Below are positions 47,021-55,211 of a stretch of 64,000 bases of DNA, piece by piece. The notes under the pieces were generated by a model. That model was not told where the DNA came from and searched no databases. It worked only from the letters and a program-made list of their open reading frames with translations. Position 1 is the first letter of the stretch. Every line of letters begins with the position of its first letter. The position numbers and the translations under genes were made by a program. Origin of the DNA: DATLFA01 sp039934635 (GTDB taxonomy: Bacteria; Actinomycetota; Acidimicrobiia; Acidimicrobiales; WLNW01); the NCBI GenBank assembly GCA_039934635.1, contig JBDTLT010000008.1:1-64000 (forward strand), written 5' to 3'.

Positions 47021-47739
47021 CCGAGCACGTCAGCCAGTTGGGTCTCGAACCGCTCGAGCGGCGCTCGCTGCCCGACGAGATTCGCGACCGGTTGCTTGCG
47101 CTCATCCGCAACGGCGATCTGACACCGGGGCAGCAACTGCCGGCCGAACGATTGTTGTGTGCCGAGTTGACGGTGGCCCGCACCTCGGTGCGCGAGGCGA
47201 TCCAGGCGCTCGTGTCGCTCGGCTATGTCGAACGCCGCGGCAATCGGGCCTACGTCGTCGAGCATCTGCCGGAAGTTGCGACCGTGCTCGATTCACGCAA
47301 GATGATGGTGCGCGACCTGTTCGAGACTCGACGGGTGATCGAAGTGCAGATGGCCGAGCTGGCGACCTGCCGCGCGACTGCCGCGCAACGCTCGGAGCTC
47401 GCGGAGATGGCCGATCAGTTCACGCCGAACATGAAGCTCGACGATTTCCGGCAACTCGACCGGCGGTTCCACTGGGTGATCGCGTCGGCCTGTGGCAACC
47501 AACTCTTGACCGAGCTGTACGGCAAGGTGCTCGACGCGCTGTTCGGCTCGACCGAGTTCCACGAGTTGTTGTACGCCGGCCACAACCGGCGCGAGGTCGC
47601 GACGATCGTCGAACGGTCGGGGCAACAACACCGGGCGATCGCCCGAGCGGTCGTCGACGGCGAACCGATCGCGGTCGTGGCCGCCGTCGACGAGCACTTG
47701 AACGATGTCGGCCAACGAATTCTCGAGCGCCTGCGGTGA
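47017..47739 (+). CDS. FCD-domain GntR-family regulator
   Basis: A 240-residue transcription regulator. The N-terminal winged helix has LPDEIRDRLLALI, GQQLPAERLLCAELTVARTSVREAIQAL and GYVERRGNRAYV. The C-terminal all-helical FCD ligand domain holds metal-type residues D149-like in LDRRFHWVIA, and His in QQHRAIARAV. It probably binds TGGTCNGACCA sites seen upstream of its own operon and of the ABC importer. The GTG start overlaps the VOC gene; a longer upstream frame is shadow. Confidence 0.92.
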   Translation: MTEHVSQLGLEPLERRSLPDEIRDRLLALIRNGDLTPGQQLPAERLLCAELTVARTSVREAIQALVSLGYVERRGNRAYVVEHLPEVATVLDSRKMMVRDLFETRRVIEVQMAELATCRATAAQRSELAEMADQFTPNMKLDDFRQLDRRFHWVIASACGNQLLTELYGKVLDALFGSTEFHELLYAGHNRREVATIVERSGQQHRAIARAVVDGEPIAVVAAVDEHLNDVGQRILERLR

Positions 47740-47749
47740 GGAGCGAACG

Positions 47750-48136
47750 ATGAATCTCCACGATCAGTACCTGTACTTCCTCGACGACGACAAGTTCCGT
47801 GACACCGATCGGCCTGGTTTCCGCCGCCGGGTGGTCACCGGGGAGAACCTGCAGCTGTGTTACTGGCGCATCGCCGGTGGGGCCACGGGCAGCTTCATTC
47901 ACCGTCACACGGAGAACGAACAACTCGGCATCGTCGCCCGGGGTCGCCTCGATTTCCGTATCGGCGACAACGAAGACGTCGCGCAACGACGCGAGTTGGG
48001 CGCGGGCGAGGTCTACCTCGCTCGCCCGGGTGTCTGGCACGGTGATTCGGTCTTCATCGGCGACGACGAGTACGACGAGTGCTGGATCCTCGACGTGTTC
48101 GCTCCACCGCGCGACGACCTGCGGGCCGAAGGTTGA
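47750..48136 (+). CDS. Cupin-domain protein
   Basis: A 128-residue single-cupin protein. The first cupin motif includes FIHRHTENEQLGIVARGRLDF and the second RPGVWHGDS, so the His/His/Glu/His metal set is largely present. It could be a small dioxygenase, isomerase or sensor in the pathway. The ATG at 47750 has GAGGAG upstream. It lies 10 bases after the GntR gene in the same operon. Confidence 0.82.
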   Translation: MNLHDQYLYFLDDDKFRDTDRPGFRRRVVTGENLQLCYWRIAGGATGSFIHRHTENEQLGIVARGRLDFRIGDNEDVAQRRELGAGEVYLARPGVWHGDSVFIGDDEYDECWILDVFAPPRDDLRAEG

Positions 48137-48138
48137 TC

Positions 48139-50235
48139 GTGACAACAGCTGATTGGCGATTGGCCGTCGACATCGGCGGGACCTTCACCGATGTGGTGCT
48201 ACTCGACGCGATCTCGGGACGCGTGGTCGTCGACAAGACACTCACCACACCGGCCGCTCCGCTCGACGGCGTCCGTGCGGGCGTGCGCCAAGTGTTGGCC
48301 AAGGCCGGTGTGGCTCCCCGTGATATCACGGCGCCGATCGTGCACGCGACGACGTTGATCACCAACGCGCTGATCGAAGGCAAGGTCGGCCGGGCCGCCT
48401 TGGTCACGACCAAGGGGTTCGCCGACACCTTGCTCATTCGTAACGAGCATCGCTACGACATGTATGACCTGCAGATCGAGTTTCCGGCTCCGCCGATACC
48501 ACGGTCGCTGGTGTTCGAGATCGACGAGCGCACGCTGGCCGACGGGACGACGTTCGAGGCGCCGTCTCGCGCCGCACTCGCTCGACTCGGCGATCAACTC
48601 GTTGCCGCCGATGTCGACGCGATCGCGGTCTGCCTGCTCAATTCCTACGCGAATCCCGCGAACGAACGGGTCGTCGCCGAGCACCTCGTCAAAGAGCTGT
48701 CCTTGCCCATCTGCATCTCGTCGGACATCTCGCCGCAGATTCGTGAATACCCGCGCATGATCACGACCGCGTGCAATGCGGTGACGATGCCGGTCATCGG
48801 TCCCTATCTCGATGAGTTGCAACAGTGGCTCATCGGTGAGGGGTTCGGCGGCAGCGTGTTGATGATGTTGTCGAACGGTGGAGTCGTCTCGGCCGACGAT
48901 GCCAAGCGCGCGCCGATCCGATTGGTCGAGTCCGGCCCGGCCGCGGGCGCGCTCGCCGGCGTGTGGTTCTCCAAGCGGTTGGGCGAAGATCGCCTGCTGT
49001 GCTTCGACATGGGCGGCACCACGGCGAAGTCGTGTCTGATCACCGATCACGAACCGGAGCTCACCAATACGTTCGAGGTGGCGCGGATCTACCGCTTCAA
49101 GAAGGGCTCCGGATTTCCTGTCTCGGTGCCCTCGGTCGATCTGGTCGAGATCGGCGCCGGCGGCGGATCGTTGGCCCGGCGCGACGAGCTCGGCCTGTTG
49201 AAAGTCGGCCCCGAGTCGTCCGGTGCCGAGCCGGGTCCGGCGTGCTACGGACGCGGCGGCACGCGGCCCGCAGTCACCGACGCGGATGTGTTGCTCGGCT
49301 TGCTCGACCCCGACTATTTCCTCGGTGGCGACATGCAACTCGACCGGGACGCGGCGGTCGCGGCCGTTGGCGCCATCGCGACGCAACTCGGACTGTCGAT
49401 CGACGAAACCGCGGCGGGTATTCACGACGTGGTCAACCAGAACATGGCGGCCGCGGCGCGTATGCATGGTGTCGAGCAAGGCATCGATCTCTCCGGCGTC
49501 GCGCTGATCGCGTTCGGCGGTGCCGGCCCGGTGCACGCGTGTGCGGTTGCCGAGTTGCTCGAGTCGACCCGCGTGATCTTTCCCGTCAATGCCTCGGTGC
49601 TGTCGGCGATCGGCACGTTGGTCTCACCGGTGCGCATCGATCTGGCCCGGTCGATGGTGCGGATACTCGGTGTGGTCGATCCGGAGGAACGCGATCGACT
49701 GCTCGACGAGCTGCGCGCCGAAGGCCGCAGAGTGCTCGTCGCGGCGGGCGTGCCGATGGCCGCGGTGACATTTCGCTATGGCGTCGATACGCGCTACGCG
49801 GGGCAAGGCAACGAGATCACGTTGTGGGTCGGCGAAGGTGAACGGTTCGGGGTCAGCGACGACGCGATTACGGCGGCATTCGACGCGGAGTACCGGCGCA
49901 TCTACGGCTTGACGATTCCCGATGTGCCGATCGAGATCGTGACGTGGCGGCTGTCGGCGTTCGCCAACGCGACCGTTGTCGATCCGCCGGTCGACGTCAC
50001 CGCGACGCCGGGCACGCCCGCTACCGCGCACCGGCACCGCGTGGTCAAGTTCCGCCGCGGTGAGCCCGCCGTCGATGTGGCCGTCTTCCGGCGCGATCGA
50101 CTGGGTGCCGGTACGACGTTCGCCGGCCCGGCGATCGTCGAAGAGCGCGAGACGACGGCGGTGATCCGTCCCGGCTGGGCGGTTCAGGTCGCCCGCGACG
50201 GCTCGCTGGTGGCCACGAGAGAGGCACATCCATGA
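48139..50235 (+). CDS. hyuA: HyuA-type hydantoinase/oxoprolinase, ATP-binding subunit
   Basis: A 698-residue protein of the HyuA family (N-methylhydantoinase A, 5-oxoprolinase N-terminal half, acetone/acetophenone carboxylase subunit). It begins with the phosphate loop AVDIGGTFTDVVLLD and has the second nucleotide motif CFDMGGTTAKSCLI, then IGAGGGS and AFGGAGPVHA. These enzymes use ATP to open cyclic amides or to carboxylate ketones together with HyuB. The GTG start follows the cupin gene by three bases; its stop overlaps the hyuB start (ATGA). Which substrate it uses is not evident. Confidence 0.88.
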   Translation: MTTADWRLAVDIGGTFTDVVLLDAISGRVVVDKTLTTPAAPLDGVRAGVRQVLAKAGVAPRDITAPIVHATTLITNALIEGKVGRAALVTTKGFADTLLIRNEHRYDMYDLQIEFPAPPIPRSLVFEIDERTLADGTTFEAPSRAALARLGDQLVAADVDAIAVCLLNSYANPANERVVAEHLVKELSLPICISSDISPQIREYPRMITTACNAVTMPVIGPYLDELQQWLIGEGFGGSVLMMLSNGGVVSADDAKRAPIRLVESGPAAGALAGVWFSKRLGEDRLLCFDMGGTTAKSCLITDHEPELTNTFEVARIYRFKKGSGFPVSVPSVDLVEIGAGGGSLARRDELGLLKVGPESSGAEPGPACYGRGGTRPAVTDADVLLGLLDPDYFLGGDMQLDRDAAVAAVGAIATQLGLSIDETAAGIHDVVNQNMAAAARMHGVEQGIDLSGVALIAFGGAGPVHACAVAELLESTRVIFPVNASVLSAIGTLVSPVRIDLARSMVRILGVVDPEERDRLLDELRAEGRRVLVAAGVPMAAVTFRYGVDTRYAGQGNEITLWVGEGERFGVSDDAITAAFDAEYRRIYGLTIPDVPIEIVTWRLSAFANATVVDPPVDVTATPGTPATAHRHRVVKFRRGEPAVDVAVFRRDRLGAGTTFAGPAIVEERETTAVIRPGWAVQVARDGSLVATREAHP

Positions 50236-51800
50236 TCGATTCGATCGAACTCGAAGTCCTGTGGGCGAGCGTGATCGCCACCGTCAACGAGCAGGCCAAA
50301 GCGCTGCAACGCTCCGCGTTCAGCCCCATCGTGCGCGAGGCCGGCGATCTCGCCAACGGGCTGTTCGACCAACGGGGCCGCATGGTCGCGCAGGCGGTCA
50401 CCGGCACACCGGGGCACATCAACTCGCTTGCGCGCGCGGCGAGCGCGATGTTGGTGGAGTACCCGCCGTCGGCGATCGAACCGGGCGACGTGCTGATCAC
50501 CAACGATCCCTACAAGACCGCGGGTCAATTGCTCGACGTCACGGTGCTGTACCCGGTCTTTCGCAACGAGCGGGTGATCGCGTTCTTCGGCTCGACCATT
50601 CATCACACCGATGTCGGCGGCTACGGCATCGGCGCGGGCGCGCGAGATGTGTTCGAGGAAGGCCTGTGGATCCCGATCTGCAAGTTGATGCGCAAGGGCG
50701 AGCGCAATGACGATGTGTGGAAGTTCATACTCTCGAACGTGCGCCAACCCGATCACATGGCGGGAGACCTGCACGCGCAGATCGCATCGGGTGAAGTGGG
50801 CGCACGCCGGTTGAAGGCGCTGTGCGATGCCCACGCACTCGACGACATCGAAGCACTGTCCGACGAGATCATCAGGCGCAGCGAACAGGCGACGCGTGAT
50901 TCGATTCGCGCGCTGCCCAGTGGCACGTACCGCGGCGCGGCCACTCTCGACCTCGCCGACGGGTCGCTGATCGAGATCTGCTGTGCGATCACCGTCGACG
51001 CGGACGCGGGCGAGATCACCGTCGACTACGAAGGCTCGTCGGGAGCAAGCCCGTTCGGCATCAACGTGGTCAAGAACTACACGCATGCGTACACGACGTT
51101 CACGGTGCGCAGCGTGCTCAATCCCGAAGTGCCCAACAATCACGGGAGCCTCGCGCCCATCAAGGTGATCGCCCCCGAGGGATCGATCGTCAACGCGGTG
51201 TCGCCCGCACCGTGCACGGCGCGCCACGTCGTCGGCATGTTCCTTCCCAACGCGTTGCTCAAGGCACTTGCGCAACTGCGACCCGAGCAGGCGATGGCCG
51301 AAGGCTCCGGCGCGGTGTGGACGATGCAGGTGTCGGGCAATCACGACGATGGTCGACCGTTCCTCACGGCGATGTTCACCTATGCCGGTGGCGTCGGCGC
51401 CCGCGCCACCAAGCCCGGCCTCAGCGCCACGTCGTACCCCACGGGGGTGGCGGCGGTGCCGATCGAGGTCGTCGAAGCGTCGGCGCCGGTGCGCTTCCTG
51501 CAGAAGTCGTTGCGCGCGGGCTCGGGCGGGCACGGCGCGCAAGAGGGCGGACTCGGCCAGACGATCGAGTTCACCGTCGACGCCACCCGGCAGTGGCAAC
51601 TCAACGCGGTGACGTCGCGGTTGTCGGTGCCGCCCGACGGTATCTTCGGCGGCGAAGCGGGCGAGGCCGGACGCTTCGTCGTCAACGGTTCTCCGATCAC
51701 GACGCAGGCGCGCGTTACCTTGCAACCGGGCGATGTGGTGCGCCTCGATCTACCCGGTGGGGGCGGTTACGGCGCGGCGACAGAGGTGGCCGCGCGCTGA
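50232..51800 (+). CDS. hyuB: HyuB-type hydantoinase/oxoprolinase subunit
   Basis: A 522-residue partner of HyuA. Family features are the N-terminal LEVLWASVIATVNEQAKALQR, the metal-site-like FGSTIHHTDVGG, NDPY, and the C-terminal PGGGGYGA. The length is typical for the stand-alone B subunit. It overlaps hyuA by four bases and the next gene by one, showing tight coupling. Confidence 0.88.
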   Translation: MIDSIELEVLWASVIATVNEQAKALQRSAFSPIVREAGDLANGLFDQRGRMVAQAVTGTPGHINSLARAASAMLVEYPPSAIEPGDVLITNDPYKTAGQLLDVTVLYPVFRNERVIAFFGSTIHHTDVGGYGIGAGARDVFEEGLWIPICKLMRKGERNDDVWKFILSNVRQPDHMAGDLHAQIASGEVGARRLKALCDAHALDDIEALSDEIIRRSEQATRDSIRALPSGTYRGAATLDLADGSLIEICCAITVDADAGEITVDYEGSSGASPFGINVVKNYTHAYTTFTVRSVLNPEVPNNHGSLAPIKVIAPEGSIVNAVSPAPCTARHVVGMFLPNALLKALAQLRPEQAMAEGSGAVWTMQVSGNHDDGRPFLTAMFTYAGGVGARATKPGLSATSYPTGVAAVPIEVVEASAPVRFLQKSLRAGSGGHGAQEGGLGQTIEFTVDATRQWQLNAVTSRLSVPPDGIFGGEAGEAGRFVVNGSPITTQARVTLQPGDVVRLDLPGGGGYGAATEVAAR

Positions 51801-53323
51801 TGGCGAGTTGGCCCGACGCGATCTCGTTCGCCCGCGTGTGGCAACACGCGGTGGCCGCGCGCGCCGATCAGACGTTCCTGATCTTCGAATCGTCGAGTGG
51901 ACACTGCGCCGAGTGGACCTACGCCGAGTTCGACTCGGCGGTGGCGCGGGTGGCCCACGCGCTGCACGACGATGGTGTCGGTGAAGGCAGCGCGGTGCAC
52001 CTTGCGCTCACCAACTCGCCATCGTTCGTCGCGGTGTGGCTGGCGTGCGCGCAGCTCGGCGCATGGATGGTGCCGTCGGATCCCATGGCGAAAGCGCCCG
52101 AGTTGGCCGGGCACATCAGCCGCACCGCGCCGGTGGTGGGCGTGTGTTCGGTCGAGCGGGCGAGTGTGTATCGCTCCGCCGCACCCGAGTCGCTCCGCGT
52201 CATCGAGGTGCACGAGGACGATGTCGATCTCGCGCCGTTCGGTAACGTCGAGTACGCGGACTGGCCACTCCCGGCGCTCGACGATCGCCTCGCCGTCATG
52301 TTCACGTCGGGCACCACCGGTGTGCCGAAAGGTGTCGTCGTCACGCAGGCCAACTACGCCTTCGCGGGCATGGTCATGGCGCGGGCGGCCGGCTTGCAGG
52401 CGCACCATCGGCAGCTCGTCGTCCTCCCGCTCTTCCATGCGAACGCGCAGTACTACTCCTTTGCCTCCGCGATCTGGGCCGGCGCGAGCGTGGCGTTGAT
52501 GCACACGTTCAGCGCATCGCAGTTCTGCGCGCAGGCGACGCGCCACCGGGCGACGCACGCCAGTCTCTTCGCCGCACCCATGCGCATGATCCTCGCCCGG
52601 CATCACGGCGAGGGCACCAAGCTCGAGCACTGCTGGTATGCGATGAACGTGAGCGACGATCAGCACGCGACGCTCACCGACTTGCTCGGATGCCGGCCGC
52701 GTCAACTCTACGGCATGACCGAGACCATCCCGGCGGTGCTCACCGACGCCGTCGCGCATCCCGTGCCGTCATCGATGGGGTTCGTGTCGCCGCACTGCGA
52801 GGTCGACGTACACAACGGCGACGGCCGCTCGGTCGGGCCGGGAGAACTGGGCGAGGTCGTGGTGCGCGGTGACCGCGGCGTCACGATCTTCGACGGCTAC
52901 CTCGACATGCCCGAGGTAACTCGAGATTCCTTCCGCGACGGCTGGTTCCTGACGGGGGATCGGGCCCGCCGTGACGGTGAGGGGCGTCACTACTTCGACG
53001 GTCGCCACAGCGAAGTGCTGAAGGTGGCGGGCGAGAACGTGTCGACGGTCGAAGTCGAGTTGGTCCTGGCGCAACACCCCAAGGTGTTCGAGGCGGCGGT
53101 CGTCGGCCAACCGGATGCCGTCCGTGACGAAGTGCCCGTCGCGTTCGTCGTCGCCCGCGACCCGGCCGACCCGCCGACCGTCGATGAGTTGCTGCTGTGG
53201 TGTGCGGCGCGGTTGGGCAAGGCCAAACAGCCCCGCTCGATCACACTGTTGCCCGAGCTACCGCGCACGAGCGTGGGCAAGATACGCAAGTTCCTCTTGC
53301 GAGGGACTGAAGGTGGAGCTTGA
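51800..53323 (+). CDS. AMP-dependent acyl-CoA ligase
   Basis: A 507-residue adenylate-forming enzyme with AMP-binding motif FTSGTTGVPKGVVVTQ, the YGMTE segment, GDRARRDGEG and the C-terminal catalytic Lys in TSVGKIRKF. Similarity in style is to carnitine- or crotonobetaine-CoA ligases, though only family level is safe. The start overlaps the hyuB stop by one base (TGATG) and its own stop overlaps the Rieske gene in the same way. It probably activates the ring-opened acid product as a CoA ester. Confidence 0.85.
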   Translation: MASWPDAISFARVWQHAVAARADQTFLIFESSSGHCAEWTYAEFDSAVARVAHALHDDGVGEGSAVHLALTNSPSFVAVWLACAQLGAWMVPSDPMAKAPELAGHISRTAPVVGVCSVERASVYRSAAPESLRVIEVHEDDVDLAPFGNVEYADWPLPALDDRLAVMFTSGTTGVPKGVVVTQANYAFAGMVMARAAGLQAHHRQLVVLPLFHANAQYYSFASAIWAGASVALMHTFSASQFCAQATRHRATHASLFAAPMRMILARHHGEGTKLEHCWYAMNVSDDQHATLTDLLGCRPRQLYGMTETIPAVLTDAVAHPVPSSMGFVSPHCEVDVHNGDGRSVGPGELGEVVVRGDRGVTIFDGYLDMPEVTRDSFRDGWFLTGDRARRDGEGRHYFDGRHSEVLKVAGENVSTVEVELVLAQHPKVFEAAVVGQPDAVRDEVPVAFVVARDPADPPTVDELLLWCAARLGKAKQPRSITLLPELPRTSVGKIRKFLLRGTEGGA

Positions 53324-54498
53324 TGTCGATGACCGTACTGACCGATGACCTCCTGCAGTCGTTCGCGGCGTCGATCGCGGACGTCTCTTCGGCCGTGACG
53401 ATGCCGCCGGTGATCTACACCAGCGTGGAGTTCATGGCGTTCGAGAAGCGCGCGCTGTTCGATCACGAGTGGCTCTGTGTCGGTCTTGCCGGCAGCATCG
53501 CGCAGCCGGGTGACTACTTCACGTGCACGATCAACGACGAACCGATCATCGTGGCCCGCGGCAAGGACGGCTCGATCTCCGCGTTCTCGGCGATCTGCCA
53601 ACACCGCGGCATGCAGGTCGTCGACGGCAGCGGCAATTGCGGGTCGTTCAAGTGCCCCTACCACCACTGGATCTACGGCCTCGATGGTCGGCTACTCGGC
53701 GCGCCGGCCATGGAACGTACGGTCGATTTCGACAAGAAGGACTTCCCCTTACCCTCGCTCGCGCTCGAAGTCTGGCAGGGCTTCATCTTCGTGAACTTCG
53801 ACCGCAACGCGTCGCCGTTGGCCCCCACGCTCGAGCGCTATTTGCCCTTCGTCGAGCACTACGACCTCGAGAACTGCGTGTGTCCCGGCACGTTCACGCT
53901 GCGCGATCTTCCGTGGAACTGGAAGGTGATGCTCGAGAACTTCAACGACGGCTACCACGCCAATCGCCTGCACGAGATCATCCAGGACTTCTGCCCGTCC
54001 GACCTCGCCTCGTTCCCCGTGCCGTGGGACGACGCATCGAACGTAATCTTTCGCACCAACGGCTACGTCCACATCGATGGTGGCTTCAACGCGACCCGCA
54101 AGGCGCTGTTGCCGATCTTCCCGAGGCTGACCGAAGAAGAGCGTTGGCGGTCGACGTTTGCGTTGATCCCGCCGTCGCTGTGCTTCGGCACCGCGCCGGA
54201 CCAAGCCTTCTTCTTCATCGTGCGACCGACGAGCGCGAGCACCATCGACGTCGACATCGGCTACCTCCTGCATCCGGGCGCACTCGACCACGAGATGTTC
54301 GATCACCTCTTCAAGATGAGTGACGAGGGGGTGCAGGTCTTCGTGCGGCAGGATCAAGACGCGACGACCAAGGTGCAGCGCGGTATGGGTTCTCGCTTCG
54401 CGGCGCGCGGCCGGTACTCGTGGCAGGAAGAGAGCCACGTGCAGTTCAACCGATGGCTCGTGCAGCGTTACCGCAAGCACTGGCCGGTTGTGGACTGA
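53323..54498 (+). CDS. Rieske non-heme iron oxygenase, alpha subunit
   Basis: A 391-residue ring-hydroxylating or N-/O-demethylating oxygenase. The Rieske cluster ligands are C92/H94 (ICQHRG) and C111/H114 (CPYHHW). The mononuclear iron site shows D209 as bridging residue and H212/H217 in NFNDGYHANRLH. No reductase or ferredoxin gene is nearby, so electrons must come from a partner elsewhere. It belongs to the homotrimeric type with no beta subunit. Such enzymes remove methyl groups from nitrogen or oxygen or hydroxylate aromatic and quaternary amine compounds. Confidence 0.9.
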   Translation: MSMTVLTDDLLQSFAASIADVSSAVTMPPVIYTSVEFMAFEKRALFDHEWLCVGLAGSIAQPGDYFTCTINDEPIIVARGKDGSISAFSAICQHRGMQVVDGSGNCGSFKCPYHHWIYGLDGRLLGAPAMERTVDFDKKDFPLPSLALEVWQGFIFVNFDRNASPLAPTLERYLPFVEHYDLENCVCPGTFTLRDLPWNWKVMLENFNDGYHANRLHEIIQDFCPSDLASFPVPWDDASNVIFRTNGYVHIDGGFNATRKALLPIFPRLTEEERWRSTFALIPPSLCFGTAPDQAFFFIVRPTSASTIDVDIGYLLHPGALDHEMFDHLFKMSDEGVQVFVRQDQDATTKVQRGMGSRFAARGRYSWQEESHVQFNRWLVQRYRKHWPVVD

Positions 54499-54502
54499 CC
54501 AG

Positions 54503-55168
54503 ATGTCGATCCCGCCGGTCTCCGCGATCGCCGACGTCTTGGCATTGGCCGGCCTCGACGGCTGGCTGACACCACCACTGCTGCCCATCGTCGCGCCGCC
54601 CCGACCGCTGATGGGTTCGGCAGTGACGATCGAACTGCGGGCGGAGTCGCCCGGTAGTGGGCTCTCGCCACTGCACGACCTGGTGTCGCACGATCTGCGC
54701 GACCACGTCGTGGTCATTGCCGGCGCCCGCGCCATCGGTGGCGCCGTGTGGGGCGAGATCATGTCGCGCGCGGCGAGTCAACAAGGCGCTATTGCCGTCT
54801 TGCTCGACGGCATTGCCCGCGACGCGGCGGCAATGGCCGGCGAGGGCTTGCCGGTCTACGCCGCGGAACTCGCGGTCGTCGGGCCGGCGGGCCGGGCGTC
54901 TATCCACCGTGTCGGCACCGCGGTCGACGTCGGTGGTGTGTCCGTGACCCCCGGTGATGCGGTGGTCGTCGATGCTTCGGGGGCCGTGCGATTGGCCACG
55001 AGCACTCGCGATGGCGTGCTCGATGCGGCGCGTGCGTACGCGGCCGCCGAAGAACAAGTACTCGCCGCGCTGGCCGCCGGCGAGCCGCTCGTCGAGGCCT
55101 ACCGATTCAAGAAGGCCGTCGTGAATCAGCTCACCGCCACGCTCACCGATTGGGGGCGCAGCCGCTGA
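54503..55168 (+). CDS. RraA-like protein (aldolase/decarboxylase-type fold)
   Basis: A 221-residue protein of the RraA/HMG-aldolase family. The family core is seen in GAVWGEIMSRAASQQGAIAVLLDGIARD and the metal- or substrate-binding loop nearby. Members are 4-hydroxy-4-methyl-2-oxoglutarate aldolases, oxaloacetate decarboxylases or RNase E inhibitors. In this operon an aldolase or decarboxylase role is more likely. It follows the Rieske gene by four bases. The ATG at 54503 is the first good start after the oxygenase stop. Confidence 0.75.
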   Translation: MSIPPVSAIADVLALAGLDGWLTPPLLPIVAPPRPLMGSAVTIELRAESPGSGLSPLHDLVSHDLRDHVVVIAGARAIGGAVWGEIMSRAASQQGAIAVLLDGIARDAAAMAGEGLPVYAAELAVVGPAGRASIHRVGTAVDVGGVSVTPGDAVVVDASGAVRLATSTRDGVLDAARAYAAAEEQVLAALAAGEPLVEAYRFKKAVVNQLTATLTDWGRSR

Positions 55169-55177
55169 GGCCACAAC

Positions 55178-55183
55178 TACACT
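55178..55183 (+). promoter_or_regulatory. Putative -10 hexamer TACACT before the second ligase
   Basis: TACACT ends 10 bases before a GTG at 55194 and 28 before the ATG at 55212. It could start transcription of the second ligase gene separately from the operon. Confidence 0.38.
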
Positions 55184-55211
55184 CCGCGCGTTCGTGAGAC
55201 AGGGGATCTTC

